From Nitrospinaceae bacterium (GTDB lineage Bacteria; Nitrospinota; Nitrospinia; Nitrospinales; VA-1), in assembly GCA_029261475.1 (NCBI GenBank), contig JAJDBG010000065.1:1-53760 (forward strand): 53,760 nucleotides of DNA, written 5' to 3'. The notes under the pieces were generated by a model, which made no database searches, was not told the origin of the DNA, and saw only the letters and a list, made by a program, of their open reading frames with translations. A program made the translations under genes and the position numbers. The first letter of the stretch is position 1, and each line of letters starts with the position of its first letter. This document shows positions 24,434-34,245 of this stretch, in pieces.

Positions 24434-25471
24434 ATGTTATCTGACGAAGAAATTTTATCAGCTCGTTTATTGGTTGTGGACGACGAACCCAATAATGTCG
24501 TTTTGCTGGAAGAGGGATTAAAGAGGGAGGGTTTCACCTGTATAAAGTCGGCGACTGACCCTAGAAATGTTCTTGAATTGTATAAGGATTTCCGGCCTCA
24601 TTTGGTTTTGTTGGATATCAATATGCCCCATTTGGATGGGTTTCAGGTCATGGAGCAGCTCATTGAAGTAGAGTTGGAAGGGTACATACCCGTTTTGGTG
24701 TTGACAGCTTCCAACGACAGGCAAGTTCGTCTCAAGGCCTTGAAACTCGGAGCCAGAGATTTTTTAACGAAACCCATTGATTTATTGGAAACGATTTGTC
24801 GGGTACGGAATCTTGTTGAAACCAGAATGTTGAATGAAGAATTAGAAGAAAAAGTACGGCAGCGGACGGAGGAACTGAATGAAACGCGTATGGAAGTCAT
24901 TCGTAAATTGGGAAGAGCCGCAGAATATAGAGACAATCAAACGGGGATGCATGTCATACGCATGAGTCATTTCTCCTCTGCTCTGGCAAAGGAAGCAGGG
25001 TTCAATCCAGAAGAGTGTGAACTTCTCCTCAACGCCAGCCCGATGCACGATATTGGAAAAATAGGTATTCCCGATGGGATTCTCCTCAATCCGGGGAAAT
25101 TGGAAGGGGAGCAGTGGGAGAAAATGCAATCCCATACAGCGATAGGGGGGCAAATTCTCGATGGAAAAGAAAATAAACTGATGAATTTGGCACAGTCTAT
25201 TGCTCTACACCATCATGAAAAGTGGGATGGATCGGGATACCCCGAGAATCTCAAAGGAGAAGACATTCCCATTGAGGTGCGTATTGTTTCTATTTGCGAT
25301 GTGTTTGATGCTCTGACATCAGAACGACCCTACAAAAAAGCATGGTCCGTTGAAGATGCCATGGATTTCCTTCGAGAGAATAAAGGAAAGCAATTTGATC
25401 CTGATCTGGTTGATAAGTTTGAAAAAATCATGCCAGAAATCCTTCGCATTAGAGACACATTCTCTGATTAA
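24434..25471 (+). CDS. Response regulator with HD-GYP c-di-GMP phosphodiesterase domain
   Basis: The 345-residue protein has a receiver domain (residues about 10-125; acidic pair Asp16-Asp17, phospho-acceptor Asp61 in LLDINMP). A short coiled linker precedes an HD-GYP domain (about 155-345). The metal-binding His205-Asp206 pair and the HHEKWDGSGYP motif (about 260-270) are intact, so it should hydrolyse cyclic di-GMP. GAGGAG stands before the ATG. A hybrid histidine kinase gene follows 25 bases downstream; its receiver output makes a phosphorelay to this protein plausible. The pair probably controls sessile/motile or envelope behaviour. Confidence 0.92.
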   Translation: MLSDEEILSARLLVVDDEPNNVVLLEEGLKREGFTCIKSATDPRNVLELYKDFRPHLVLLDINMPHLDGFQVMEQLIEVELEGYIPVLVLTASNDRQVRLKALKLGARDFLTKPIDLLETICRVRNLVETRMLNEELEEKVRQRTEELNETRMEVIRKLGRAAEYRDNQTGMHVIRMSHFSSALAKEAGFNPEECELLLNASPMHDIGKIGIPDGILLNPGKLEGEQWEKMQSHTAIGGQILDGKENKLMNLAQSIALHHHEKWDGSGYPENLKGEDIPIEVRIVSICDVFDALTSERPYKKAWSVEDAMDFLRENKGKQFDPDLVDKFEKIMPEILRIRDTFSD

Positions 25472-25496
25472 TAGTCCATAGCTGTCAAACTTGATA

Positions 25497-28400
25497 ATGA
25501 GTGACCCTTTGGAAAATCAGTCAAAATCACTAAATAAACCTCCGCAATCCAAGCCAATTTCACAAGGATTGCTTGTTCTTGTTTTTCTTCTGTTTTTTTC
25601 TTATACAGGTTGGAAAACTCACTCCGTCGTTGAAATCGAAATCAAGGCCAACCTCCAGCAGCAGTTGAACACTTCACTTGATTTGTTGGCCGAAAATCTT
25701 AGAAGCTGGAAAGCTAAAGAAATCGCAGATGTCGAATTTTGGGCTCAGGAACCCGAAGTGAGAAAAAAAGTTCAGGACATGGTCTCCAGCTATGAAGGGG
25801 GGGCTCAGTCCAGACCTCAATTATTGACCTCATCTCATCTTGCGGTTCTTCGGCTTCGCTTGCAATCTCTTATCAAAATCCGCCGCGACATTGGCTTTGT
25901 TATCGTTCTGCCCTCAGGATTACAAATAGGTGCCCATCAAGATGATTTGATAGGCAAAAATGAACTTGTAGCGCGCGATGACGGTGTCATTTTGAATGCC
26001 TTTAAGGGGAAGGCGGGTGTCTCATTGCCTCTTTGGTTGGAGGAAGATCGCCATGAAAAAGGAGAGTTCGATAGTGGTGAATATACCCAATTAAGTGTTG
26101 CTCCAATTAAGGGTGAAAAGGGTAAACTTATTGCAGCTCTTTGTCTTATCAGACACCCCGAGGCTGATTTCACGCGCATTCTGGAAATGGGTTACTTTGG
26201 AGAATCCGGGGAAGCTTATGCCTTTAACTCTAGTGGACTTTTGGTTTCTGAAAGCCGGTTTTTAAATGATTTAAAGTCTCTGGGTTTGGTTCCCGCCCAA
26301 TCAGAAAAAACCATGTTGCGGTTAGAGATTCGAGATCCGGGCCCGATTGTTTCCAGTAGAATTCAAGAGAAAAAGAAAATCGAAGATTTACCTTTCACTC
26401 AAATGGCTGTTTCTGCTCTTGCAGGTGAAAGAGGGGTAAACGTAAACGGCTACCGTAATTACCGGGGCGACCAGGTTGTGGGAGCGTGGAACTGGTTGGA
26501 TGATATGAACATGGGTATCACTGTAGAGGTAAATAAAAGTGAAGCCTTTGTTCTCCTTTCTCGACTGAAAGGAGTGTTCATATTTATTCTTTCGTTACTT
26601 TTCTTATTGGGAATGGGATTTTTGATCAGGCAGTGGCAACAAAAATCTATTGAAGGAAAGTATTTGAAATTAAAAGAAGGTGCTAAAAGGCAGGACGAGC
26701 GATTCAATATAATTTTTAACAATATTGTTGACGGTGTGGTCACGATATCCAGCAAAGGGATAATCGAATCCATAAATCCCAGTGGCTTGAAAATTTTTGG
26801 TTACGAATGCGCTGAGGATCTGATCGGTAAAAATGTCTCTATACTTATGCCCTCTGAGGAAGGGGAAAAGCACGATGGTTACCTTGAAAAATACCTGACA
26901 ACAGGTGTTGCCCGTATCATAGGAATGAGTAGAGAAGTTGAAGGCCAGCGCAGAGATGGGTCATCATTTCCTATGGATCTTGCGGTGAGTGAGGTGACTC
27001 TATCAGGCAAACGTTTTTTCATTGGCATAGTGCGTGATATCAGTGAACGCAAGCAGATTGAAAATGCCTTGCAAACTGAAACGCGCTATTTGAAATTTCT
27101 CAATGCCTCCGTTTTGGCTTCAAATGATCACAGTGATTTTGAGAGTGCTATGCAAGGTTGTATGGAGCAGATATGCGAACTCATCAATTGGCCTGCGGGA
27201 CACCTTTACCTTTGCGATAACGAAAATAATAAATTACTTCCTACGAACATCTGGTATATGGATTTGAATGAAGAATTCATACCTTTCAAGGTGGTTACGG
27301 AAGAAGCTCTATTTGCACCTGGCAAGGGACTTCCGGGGCGTATCATGGTGTCAGGAGAATCCGAGTGGATAGAAGATATCATTGAGGATACTTCACTGCC
27401 GCGTGCCCAAAATTTGAAGCCATGTCCGTTTTTGGGATCATTCGGGTTTCCCGTTATGGTCAAGGGACAGGTGGTGGCTGTTTTGGAATTTTTCTCCGAG
27501 AATATTGAACCTCGAAACGAACGTATTATTGAGGTCACGCGAAATATCGGGGTTCAAATCAGTCGCTTCATGGAACGTATTGAGTATGAAAATAATTTGG
27601 TTGCGGCCAAGGAAGAAGCCGAGCGGGCGAGCCGAGTTAAATCCGAATTTCTGTCGCGGATGAGTCACGAACTAAGAACTCCGCTCAATGCAATTCTTGG
27701 CTTCTCTCAGTTATTGGAAATTGATGAAAGTTTGTCCGAAGGTAATCAAAACTTTGTAGGCAGAATCTCTGGAGCGGGAAAGCATTTACTTGATTTGATC
27801 AACGAAGTTCTGGATTTGGCGCGGCTCGACGCGGGGAAAATTTCTATCTCCCTCGAGGAGTGTTCTTTGAAGCCGATAGCAGATGAAGTGTTTTCCCTTG
27901 TTCGCCCATTGGCTGAGGAGAAAAAGGTTCAGCTTGAAAATAAAATTAAGAATACCTCTCTTTATGTAATTGCCGACAACACCCGTTTGCGGCAAGTATT
28001 GCTTAACTTATTGTCCAATGCCATTAAGTATAACGATGAAAATGGATTGGTTACTCTTGATTATTTTCAAAAAGAAGATTACATCTGGATTTCTGTCACC
28101 GACACGGGAAAGGGTATTGATCTTGTTCGAAAGGATGATTTGTTCGAGCCTTTCAATCGCCTCGATGAAAACGATTCTCAAACAGAAGGTGCGGGAATTG
28201 GGTTAGCGATCACCAAGAAGTTAGTTGAGTTGATGAGAGGTTCTATTGACGTGGAAAGCGAATCGGGAAAGGGCAGTTGTTTCACCGTTAGAATTTCTGG
28301 GGGAGAAACCGAAACATCTGCTCCAGAATCGAATGCGCCTGAGGAGTCAGTTCCAATCCCTGTTTCTGAAACGGATGCTTTCAATAAGGCACTTTGCATA

Positions 28401-28751
28401 GAAGATAATCCTGCGAACCTCGAATTGGTCAAATCAATTTTCAAACGCCATTCCAATATAGAGTTGCTTTCAGCTTGCAATGCCGAATTGGGAATCGAAC
28501 TGGCAGAAGCTCATCAGCCGGATTTGATTCTTATGGATATCAATTTGCCGGGAATGACAGGTGATGAAGCTCTCTTGAGATTGAAAAATAGTGATAAAAC
28601 AAAAAATATTCCTGTCATAGCGTTGAGTGCAAATGCAATGAAAAGAGATATAAGGAATGCTCTCGATAAGGGATTCATCGCCTATATTACTAAGCCTATT
28701 GAAGTCTCGACCTTTATGAAAACGATTCGGCAAGTATTTAATAATAAATGA
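25497..28751 (+). CDS. Membrane hybrid sensor histidine kinase (Cache-like sensor, PAS, GAF, HisKA, HATPase, REC)
   Basis: I start at the ATG at 25497; the frame opens two codons earlier at a TTG. Of 1084 residues, about 24-40 form the first membrane helix and about 359-380 the second. Between them is a periplasmic sensor of dCache size. PAS follows at about 402-520 and GAF at about 530-695. HisKA has phospho-acceptor His724 in RMSHELRTP. HATPase follows with DTGKGI and GAGIGLAI motifs. A C-terminal receiver has Asp1014 in LMDINLPG. It autophosphorylates on an external signal and relays internally to the receiver. The HD-GYP regulator is encoded just upstream. The external ligand is unknown. 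Confidence 0.93.
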   Translation: MSDPLENQSKSLNKPPQSKPISQGLLVLVFLLFFSYTGWKTHSVVEIEIKANLQQQLNTSLDLLAENLRSWKAKEIADVEFWAQEPEVRKKVQDMVSSYEGGAQSRPQLLTSSHLAVLRLRLQSLIKIRRDIGFVIVLPSGLQIGAHQDDLIGKNELVARDDGVILNAFKGKAGVSLPLWLEEDRHEKGEFDSGEYTQLSVAPIKGEKGKLIAALCLIRHPEADFTRILEMGYFGESGEAYAFNSSGLLVSESRFLNDLKSLGLVPAQSEKTMLRLEIRDPGPIVSSRIQEKKKIEDLPFTQMAVSALAGERGVNVNGYRNYRGDQVVGAWNWLDDMNMGITVEVNKSEAFVLLSRLKGVFIFILSLLFLLGMGFLIRQWQQKSIEGKYLKLKEGAKRQDERFNIIFNNIVDGVVTISSKGIIESINPSGLKIFGYECAEDLIGKNVSILMPSEEGEKHDGYLEKYLTTGVARIIGMSREVEGQRRDGSSFPMDLAVSEVTLSGKRFFIGIVRDISERKQIENALQTETRYLKFLNASVLASNDHSDFESAMQGCMEQICELINWPAGHLYLCDNENNKLLPTNIWYMDLNEEFIPFKVVTEEALFAPGKGLPGRIMVSGESEWIEDIIEDTSLPRAQNLKPCPFLGSFGFPVMVKGQVVAVLEFFSENIEPRNERIIEVTRNIGVQISRFMERIEYENNLVAAKEEAERASRVKSEFLSRMSHELRTPLNAILGFSQLLEIDESLSEGNQNFVGRISGAGKHLLDLINEVLDLARLDAGKISISLEECSLKPIADEVFSLVRPLAEEKKVQLENKIKNTSLYVIADNTRLRQVLLNLLSNAIKYNDENGLVTLDYFQKEDYIWISVTDTGKGIDLVRKDDLFEPFNRLDENDSQTEGAGIGLAITKKLVELMRGSIDVESESGKGSCFTVRISGGETETSAPESNAPEESVPIPVSETDAFNKALCIEDNPANLELVKSIFKRHSNIELLSACNAELGIELAEAHQPDLILMDINLPGMTGDEALLRLKNSDKTKNIPVIALSANAMKRDIRNALDKGFIAYITKPIEVSTFMKTIRQVFNNK

Positions 28752-28828
28752 TGGTTTTTCTTCCAGCAAAATAGGCGGCTAAAGGCGTTTCAAATTTTCT
28801 TTAAGGAAATGCAGTGAGTGTGCTAAAG

Positions 28829-28856
28829 TTGCGCTTTCTTTTAAACCATATACAAT
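28829..28856 (+). promoter_or_regulatory. Candidate promoter for the ketoacyl synthase gene
   Basis: TTGCGC, a 16-base spacer and TACAAT lie in the 135-base gap after the hybrid kinase gene, 30 bases before the next start codon. The -10 box is good and the -35 box moderate. Confidence 0.35.
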
Positions 28857-28858
28857 TT

Positions 28859-28876
28859 CAAGGGGTTTTGCCCTTG
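28859..28876 (+). promoter_or_regulatory. Hairpin at the predicted transcript start
   Basis: CAAGGG and CCCTTG form a perfect 6-bp inverted repeat around a 6-base loop, immediately after the candidate -10 box and 10 bases before the ATG. No T-tract follows, so it is unlikely to be a terminator. It could be an operator or a stabilising 5' hairpin. Confidence 0.35.
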
Positions 28877-28886
28877 GCAACGTGCT

Positions 28887-30125
28887 ATGACAACTGATAA
28901 ATTGAGCCGTATCGTCATTACCGGAATTGGCTTAACGTCCCCCAACGGAAATAATTTAAAAGAGTTTCGCGAAAGTCTCCTCAATGGTGTATCAGGAGTA
29001 CGGGCTTTCCACACCCGTTATCTTGGTGACACTTTGGCAGGTGTTTGTGATTTTGATGAACTCAAATACCAGAAGAAAAAGGAAGTGCGACGAGGGACCC
29101 GGGCCGGCTCTGTAGCCATTTACTGTGCCAGAGAAGCCATTGCGGACTCATCCATTGACTGGGAATCCATTGATCTTTCGCGCGTTGGCGTTTATTTAGG
29201 TGTCACCGAGCATGGCAATGTTGAAACTGAAAACGAAGTTTTCAACATCAGCCAATTTAATTACGACGTTAAGTACTGGTCGCATCACCATAATCCAAGA
29301 ACGGTTGCGAACAACCCGGCAGGAGAAGTGACCTTGAATATGGGGATAACCGGGCCGCATTACACCATAGGCGCGGCTTGCGCCGCTGGAAATATGGGCA
29401 TCATTCAAGGTGCTCAGATGTTACGCCTAGGAGAGGTCGATCACGCTTTAGTCGGAGGTGTTTCGGAAAGCATTCATACCTTTGGTATTTTTGCCAGTTT
29501 CAAAAGCGAAGGTGCTCTTGCTGTTCACGACGATCCGGTTAAAGCCTGTCGCCCATTTGATAAAAAACGCAACGGTATCGTCTGCGCAGAGGGGGGCTGT
29601 ATTTATGTTCTCGAACGTTTGGACGATGCCTTGAAGCGGGGAGCTAAAATTTATGGGGAAATAGCGGGTTATGCCATAAACTCCGACGCGACAGATTTCA
29701 TACTGCCAGAACCTGCAAGGCAAGCCCAATGTATCCAGTTGTCACTGAAGAAAGCAGGTTTGACTCCAGATGACATAGATATCCTGAACGCACATGCGAC
29801 GGCAACGCAATTGGGCGACATACAGGAGAGTAAGGCCTTGCGCGAAGTATTCAGCCATGCCGACCGTTTAGCAATCAACAATACTAAAAGTTTTATAGGG
29901 CATACGATGGGTGCCGCTGGAGCACTCGAACTGACGGGCAATCTGCCTGCATTCGACGATTATTATGCACACCCCACCATCAATTTAGACGATCCCGATC
30001 CAGAATGTGCTTTGCCCCAACTTGTTATAAATCATCCAAGGAAACTCAAAAAAGTTGATTATATAATGAATAATTCCTTTGGAATGTTTGGTATCAATTC
30101 TGTACTCATCGTCAAGCGTTACTAG
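28887..30125 (+). CDS. Beta-ketoacyl-ACP synthase (KAS I/II, FabF-like)
   Basis: The 412-residue thiolase-fold enzyme has the full Cys-His-His triad: Cys165 in GAACAAGN, His303 in NAHATAT and His339 in KSFIGHTMGAAGALE. The C-terminal NNSFGMFG is the usual glycine-rich segment. It catalyses decarboxylative condensation of malonyl-ACP with an acyl-ACP in the cytoplasm. No acyl carrier protein, reductase or dehydratase gene lies nearby. It therefore stands outside the main fab cluster and may serve a special lipid or a secondary chain rather than bulk fatty-acid synthesis. Confidence 0.88.
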   Translation: MTTDKLSRIVITGIGLTSPNGNNLKEFRESLLNGVSGVRAFHTRYLGDTLAGVCDFDELKYQKKKEVRRGTRAGSVAIYCAREAIADSSIDWESIDLSRVGVYLGVTEHGNVETENEVFNISQFNYDVKYWSHHHNPRTVANNPAGEVTLNMGITGPHYTIGAACAAGNMGIIQGAQMLRLGEVDHALVGGVSESIHTFGIFASFKSEGALAVHDDPVKACRPFDKKRNGIVCAEGGCIYVLERLDDALKRGAKIYGEIAGYAINSDATDFILPEPARQAQCIQLSLKKAGLTPDDIDILNAHATATQLGDIQESKALREVFSHADRLAINNTKSFIGHTMGAAGALELTGNLPAFDDYYAHPTINLDDPDPECALPQLVINHPRKLKKVDYIMNNSFGMFGINSVLIVKRY

Positions 30126-30291
30126 AGGCAGGATTTTATTGTAGGATAGAACCAGAAGTTTCTATATTTGTTGGGCCTATGGGAAATTTGGTCTTGAGAA
30201 ATATTCGCCGAAGATTTAAACTGCACTGAGTCCGGCTCGTTTTTTTAAGTCCGGTGAAATGTGTTCCTTCCTGAATGAAGTTGGAGGCGAT

Positions 30292-31035
30292 ATGAAACGA
30301 CAATTTGTTGGTCCCGTCGCAATTATTCTGGTTTTTCTTGTTTTCCCCTACGCTTACGCGAACTTAGGTGTGAAGCAGGCTCCTGGACCGACTTCCAATG
30401 ACCCGACCTCGCCGGCCTATTCGATCCATTTAAATACAACTCCTAAAACGAGTGATAGTCCAGAGTTAGTTCAAATTCGTTACAGGAATATGCCCTTAAG
30501 CTCCGTCTTGCAGAATATTTCTGACGAAACCGGTGTTGTTTTTCAAGTTTCAAAGACATTGCTCAACAAAGAAGTTAATGCTGATGTCTCATCTAAAAGT
30601 TGGGAAAGCGCGATCAGTAAATTACTGACGAAATACAGTCGTTTAGAGGTTTGGACTGATCAAACAGATTCTAGCCGAGTCTGGTTGTTTGAAAAGGGTG
30701 AAGGCAAACCTGAAGGAAAAAAAAGAAGCAAACAGAAAAAGGAAACGAGAAGGCAAGAGCATGTGGTGGGAAAAAATCCTCCTGCCCCAGTACCCGTTCC
30801 AATGGCACAGACTTTCGGTGGTAGCGTGGAAAACCTTCCCCCGCATATAATCATGGAGCCCACTGTTATTGATTATTTGGAAAAAGCAGGCGTGGCTATT
30901 CCCGAATCTGTACGGAGGATGATACCCCCTCTACCAAAGGGAATAAAACTTGGTAAAATACCTCCTTACATTCTAAACGATCCTAAGTTTATGGGCTTTC
31001 TTGGTGCCAATGGCATTCCCCGTCCTATAGCTTGA
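30292..31035 (+). CDS. Secreted protein with STN (secretin/TonB N-terminal)-like domain
   Basis: The start is set at the ATG at 30292, four bases after GGAGG; the frame opens 11 codons earlier. The 247-residue product has a signal peptide ending near AYA. At about residues 60-135 it has a segment (RNMPLSSVLQNISDETG, then WESAISKLLTKYS) matching the short STN/secretin_N domain found before secretins and TonB receptors. A Lys/Arg-rich linker (about 148-165) and a Pro-rich C-terminal part follow (PPHIIMEP, IPPLPKGIKLG). No secretin or barrel domain is attached. The next gene encodes a TonB-C domain protein, so the two may cooperate in envelope energy coupling. The STN match is by eye. Confidence 0.65.
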   Translation: MKRQFVGPVAIILVFLVFPYAYANLGVKQAPGPTSNDPTSPAYSIHLNTTPKTSDSPELVQIRYRNMPLSSVLQNISDETGVVFQVSKTLLNKEVNADVSSKSWESAISKLLTKYSRLEVWTDQTDSSRVWLFEKGEGKPEGKKRSKQKKETRRQEHVVGKNPPAPVPVPMAQTFGGSVENLPPHIIMEPTVIDYLEKAGVAIPESVRRMIPPLPKGIKLGKIPPYILNDPKFMGFLGANGIPRPIA

Positions 31036-31235
31036 GGTCTTGCTTCAATCCGGTTGCTCCGTTTTACAAGGTCCCACCTTTGAATTTTAGACCCTGAATG
31101 TTGAAAAGAATGAATATTTAAAAGTTGAAAAATGCAAGGATCTTCAAGTATTTGAAAGAAAATGACGAAAGGTTTAGTCTGTAGATACGACTAAGTATCA
31201 CTAAATTTTATTTAATCAAAATCAAATGATTCCGA

Positions 31236-31685
31236 ATGATTGAATTTACAAAAAGACATTCAAGGTTTAAAAGCAGCCTTAGCTTTCAGTCGAGGCATGC
31301 ATTCCTTTTGATCGGTTTGTTTGTTGTGGGTTTGCTTTGTTTGCGAGGTTCCACATCGGTGTTTGCAGAGGAGCTGGACTCTGCTGATCCTAGCCCTTGG
31401 GCAGTTGCCTATTTTTCCCGAATTCAAATGGACGTGGAGGAAAGCTGGCTTTACCCCAAAAGTGCTATTGAGCGAAAAGAAGCAGGGCAGGTAACCGTTC
31501 GACTGGTTATTTCCAAAGAAGGAGGATTGCTGGCTGTGAGCATTGCAGAATCATCATCCTTTCCGGAATTAGATGAAGCCGCCAAAGACGCCGTTAGCAA
31601 GGCCGCGCCATTTGATCCTTTTCCGCCTTCTTTGAAAAAGGATTTTGTAGCCATTAAAATGAATTTTTCTTACTTGCCTGAATAG
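31236..31685 (+). CDS. Small exported TonB C-terminal domain protein
   Basis: The 149-residue protein has one N-terminal hydrophobic segment (about 24-44; signal peptide or anchor). A TonB/TolA-type C-terminal domain fills the rest: WLYPKSAIERKEAGQVTVRLVIS, then DEAAKDAVSKAAPFDPFPPSL. It lacks the long Pro-rich periplasm-spanning linker of a classical TonB, so it may be a short adaptor or an unusual energy transducer without visible ExbB/ExbD partners. No good ribosome site precedes the ATG. It lies 200 bases after the STN-like gene and 55 bases before leuS. Confidence 0.75.
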   Translation: MIEFTKRHSRFKSSLSFQSRHAFLLIGLFVVGLLCLRGSTSVFAEELDSADPSPWAVAYFSRIQMDVEESWLYPKSAIERKEAGQVTVRLVISKEGGLLAVSIAESSSFPELDEAAKDAVSKAAPFDPFPPSLKKDFVAIKMNFSYLPE

Positions 31686-31740
31686 AAGCAATCTTAAGCA
31701 GACCCTAGAAAACCTTCCTCACACTTATCCAACGACATTC

Positions 31741-34245
31741 ATGCGCGAATACGATTTCAAATCTATAGAATCCAGATGGCAGGCTCACTGGGAGAAGAAT
31801 CAATCTTTTAAAGTCGAGCGAGATGCCTCGCGGAAAAAATATTATTTGTTGGAAATGTTCCCCTATCCCTCCGGTCGAATCCATATGGGACATGTCCGTA
31901 ATTACGCGATAGGCGACGCCTTGGCACGATTCAAACGTTTGCAGGGATACAACGTTCTTCATCCTATCGGTTGGGATGCTTTTGGTTTGCCCGCAGAAAA
32001 TGCGGCGATTAAAAATAACAACCATCCCGCAAAATGGACTTACGAGAACATCAAGACCATGCGTCAGCAGATCAAACGCCTGGGGCTGAGTTACGATTGG
32101 GATCGCGAAATAGCAACCTGCCATCCGGGCTATTACAAATGGAACCAATCGCATTTCCTGAAATTTTTTGAACGCGGGCTGGTCTATCGAAAAAATTCCA
32201 GAGTGAACTGGTGCGTTTCCTGCCATACCGTGCTTGCCAACGAACAAGTTAAAGAGGGCCTTTGCTGGCGTTGTGATTCAGCTGTAGAAGAGAAGGAGCA
32301 GGAAGGGTGGTTCCTGAAAATCACAGATTACGCCGACCGCCTGTTGGACGGATTCAAAGAATTGAAAGATTGCTGGCCCGAGCAGGTATTGGCGATGCAG
32401 GGCAATTGGATCGGTAAAAGCTATGGAGCCGAAGTAGACTTCCCCGTAAAGGAAAGCGACATCGTTATCAAAGTTTTCACCACTCGTCCCGACACTTTGT
32501 ATGGGGCGACTTTCATGGCCTTAGCTCCAGAGCATCCCCTGGCCAGTCAATTGTCTGAGGGAACCGAGCAAGAGTCGGCGGTGAAAGAATTCATTCATAA
32601 GGTCCGTCTGCAAGACAAAACCGATCGTCTCAGTGAAGGCACCCAAAAAGAAGGCGTCTTTACCGGAGCCTATGCGATCAACCCGCTTACAGGCGAATCC
32701 ACGCCGATCTGGATCGCAAATTTTGTTTTGATGGATTATGGGACGGGGGCCATCATGTCGGTTCCTGCTCACGATCAACGCGATTTCGATTTTGCCAAAC
32801 GCTATGATATTCCCATCCGCACTGTCATTCAGCCTAAGGATGAAGCTTTGGATACAGACAAGGCCTATGCAGGGGAAGGAACACTGTGCAATTCTGGCCC
32901 GTTCGATGGCTTGTTTGGTGAGGAAGGGATTCGGAAAGTTGGAGAATATCTGGAAGAAAAAGGGTTCGGCAAGCGGACCGTCAATTACCGTCTTCGTGAC
33001 TGGGGTGTTTCCCGCCAACGTTACTGGGGAACGCCGATTCCCATCGTTCATTGTGACGATTGCGGAATGGTTGCCGTACCAGAAGACCAGCTTCCCGTAG
33101 AACTGCCACTGGACGCGAGCCTGGGAGAGCGAGGGCAATCGCCCCTGCCTCAACTTGCAGAGTTTTATGAGACTGAATGCCCGAAGTGTAAAAAAAGCGC
33201 ACGTCGCGAAACCGATACGCTCGACACATTTGTCTGTTCCTCCTGGTATTTCAATCGCTACACTTCTCCGCGTGACGAATCATCTGCCTTTGATAAAGAA
33301 AATGTCAATTACTGGATGCCCGTCGATCAATACGTTGGCGGTATCGAGCACGCCATCTTGCATCTTCTCTATTCCAGATTTTTTAATTTAGTGTTCAACG
33401 ATTTGGGTTTGACTCAATTTCCCGAACCTTTTGCGCGTCTTCTCACTCAAGGCATGGTGATAAAAGACGGCACCAAGATGTCGAAATCCAAGGGCAACGT
33501 GGTGGACCCGGACGGAATCATAGACTCTCTCGGTGCGGATACAGCCCGTCTGTTCATTCTATTTGCGGCACCTCCGGCTAAAGACCTCGAGTGGAACAGT
33601 CATGGCGTGGAAGGTTGCTCGCGTTTTTTGAAACGCGCATGGAGAATATTTTTCGATTTCAATGAAATTGCCAAGACAGCATCTGTCGATAAAAATTCCT
33701 TTCCTGTCGACTTGCCCACTCTGGTCAAAGATTTGCGCAGGATGAGTCACACGACGATTCGTCGAGTGACAGAAGACATCGACAGGCGCATCCAGTTCAA
33801 TACCGCTATCGCGGCCATCATGGAGTTCGTCAACTATTTGTATGCTTTTCGAGAATCATGGGCGGCTCTTCAAGATGAAGAAAAAAATACACCCGCAATG
33901 GAAATGGCAATTTGCGAGGCGATGGAGACTTTAACTCTCATGCTGGCACCTTTTGCACCACATATTGCAGAAGAGATGTGGCAGGCTCTGGATAATAAAA
34001 CGAATATTGACCAAACGACATGGCCGGAATATATTGAGGCGTTGACCCAAACCGACGAAATCACCATTGTGGTTCAGGTCAACGGTAAATTGCGGCACAA
34101 GTTATCTGTAGCCGCAGAAATCGATTCTGAAGAATTGAAAGCAAAATGTCTGGCCGATCCCAAAGTCCGCGAATGGACTGACGGTAAGGAAATTAAAAAA
34201 ACGATTGTTGTTCCTAAAAAACTTGTCAATATTGTGGTCAAATGA
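31741..34245 (+). CDS. leuS: Leucyl-tRNA synthetase
   Basis: The 834-residue class Ia synthetase charges tRNA-Leu. The HIGH-type motif is HMGH at residues 48-51 and the KMSKS loop starts at Lys579. The inserted editing (CP1) domain is present (TTRPDTLYGATF, then the GTGAIMSVPAHDQRD segment whose Asp fixes the mischarged amino acid). Cys pairs (CVSCH..., CWRCD, and later CDDCG, CPKCK) could bind zinc. Length is normal. It starts the leuS-lptE-holA unit: its TGA overlaps the lptE ATG. Confidence 0.97.
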   Translation: MREYDFKSIESRWQAHWEKNQSFKVERDASRKKYYLLEMFPYPSGRIHMGHVRNYAIGDALARFKRLQGYNVLHPIGWDAFGLPAENAAIKNNNHPAKWTYENIKTMRQQIKRLGLSYDWDREIATCHPGYYKWNQSHFLKFFERGLVYRKNSRVNWCVSCHTVLANEQVKEGLCWRCDSAVEEKEQEGWFLKITDYADRLLDGFKELKDCWPEQVLAMQGNWIGKSYGAEVDFPVKESDIVIKVFTTRPDTLYGATFMALAPEHPLASQLSEGTEQESAVKEFIHKVRLQDKTDRLSEGTQKEGVFTGAYAINPLTGESTPIWIANFVLMDYGTGAIMSVPAHDQRDFDFAKRYDIPIRTVIQPKDEALDTDKAYAGEGTLCNSGPFDGLFGEEGIRKVGEYLEEKGFGKRTVNYRLRDWGVSRQRYWGTPIPIVHCDDCGMVAVPEDQLPVELPLDASLGERGQSPLPQLAEFYETECPKCKKSARRETDTLDTFVCSSWYFNRYTSPRDESSAFDKENVNYWMPVDQYVGGIEHAILHLLYSRFFNLVFNDLGLTQFPEPFARLLTQGMVIKDGTKMSKSKGNVVDPDGIIDSLGADTARLFILFAAPPAKDLEWNSHGVEGCSRFLKRAWRIFFDFNEIAKTASVDKNSFPVDLPTLVKDLRRMSHTTIRRVTEDIDRRIQFNTAIAAIMEFVNYLYAFRESWAALQDEEKNTPAMEMAICEAMETLTLMLAPFAPHIAEEMWQALDNKTNIDQTTWPEYIEALTQTDEITIVVQVNGKLRHKLSVAAEIDSEELKAKCLADPKVREWTDGKEIKKTIVVPKKLVNIVVK

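Noticed and set aside
31705-33153. Minus-strand frames of 180 and 210 codons over leuS
   Set aside because: They are antisense shadows of leuS, whose catalytic motifs lie in the plus frame.
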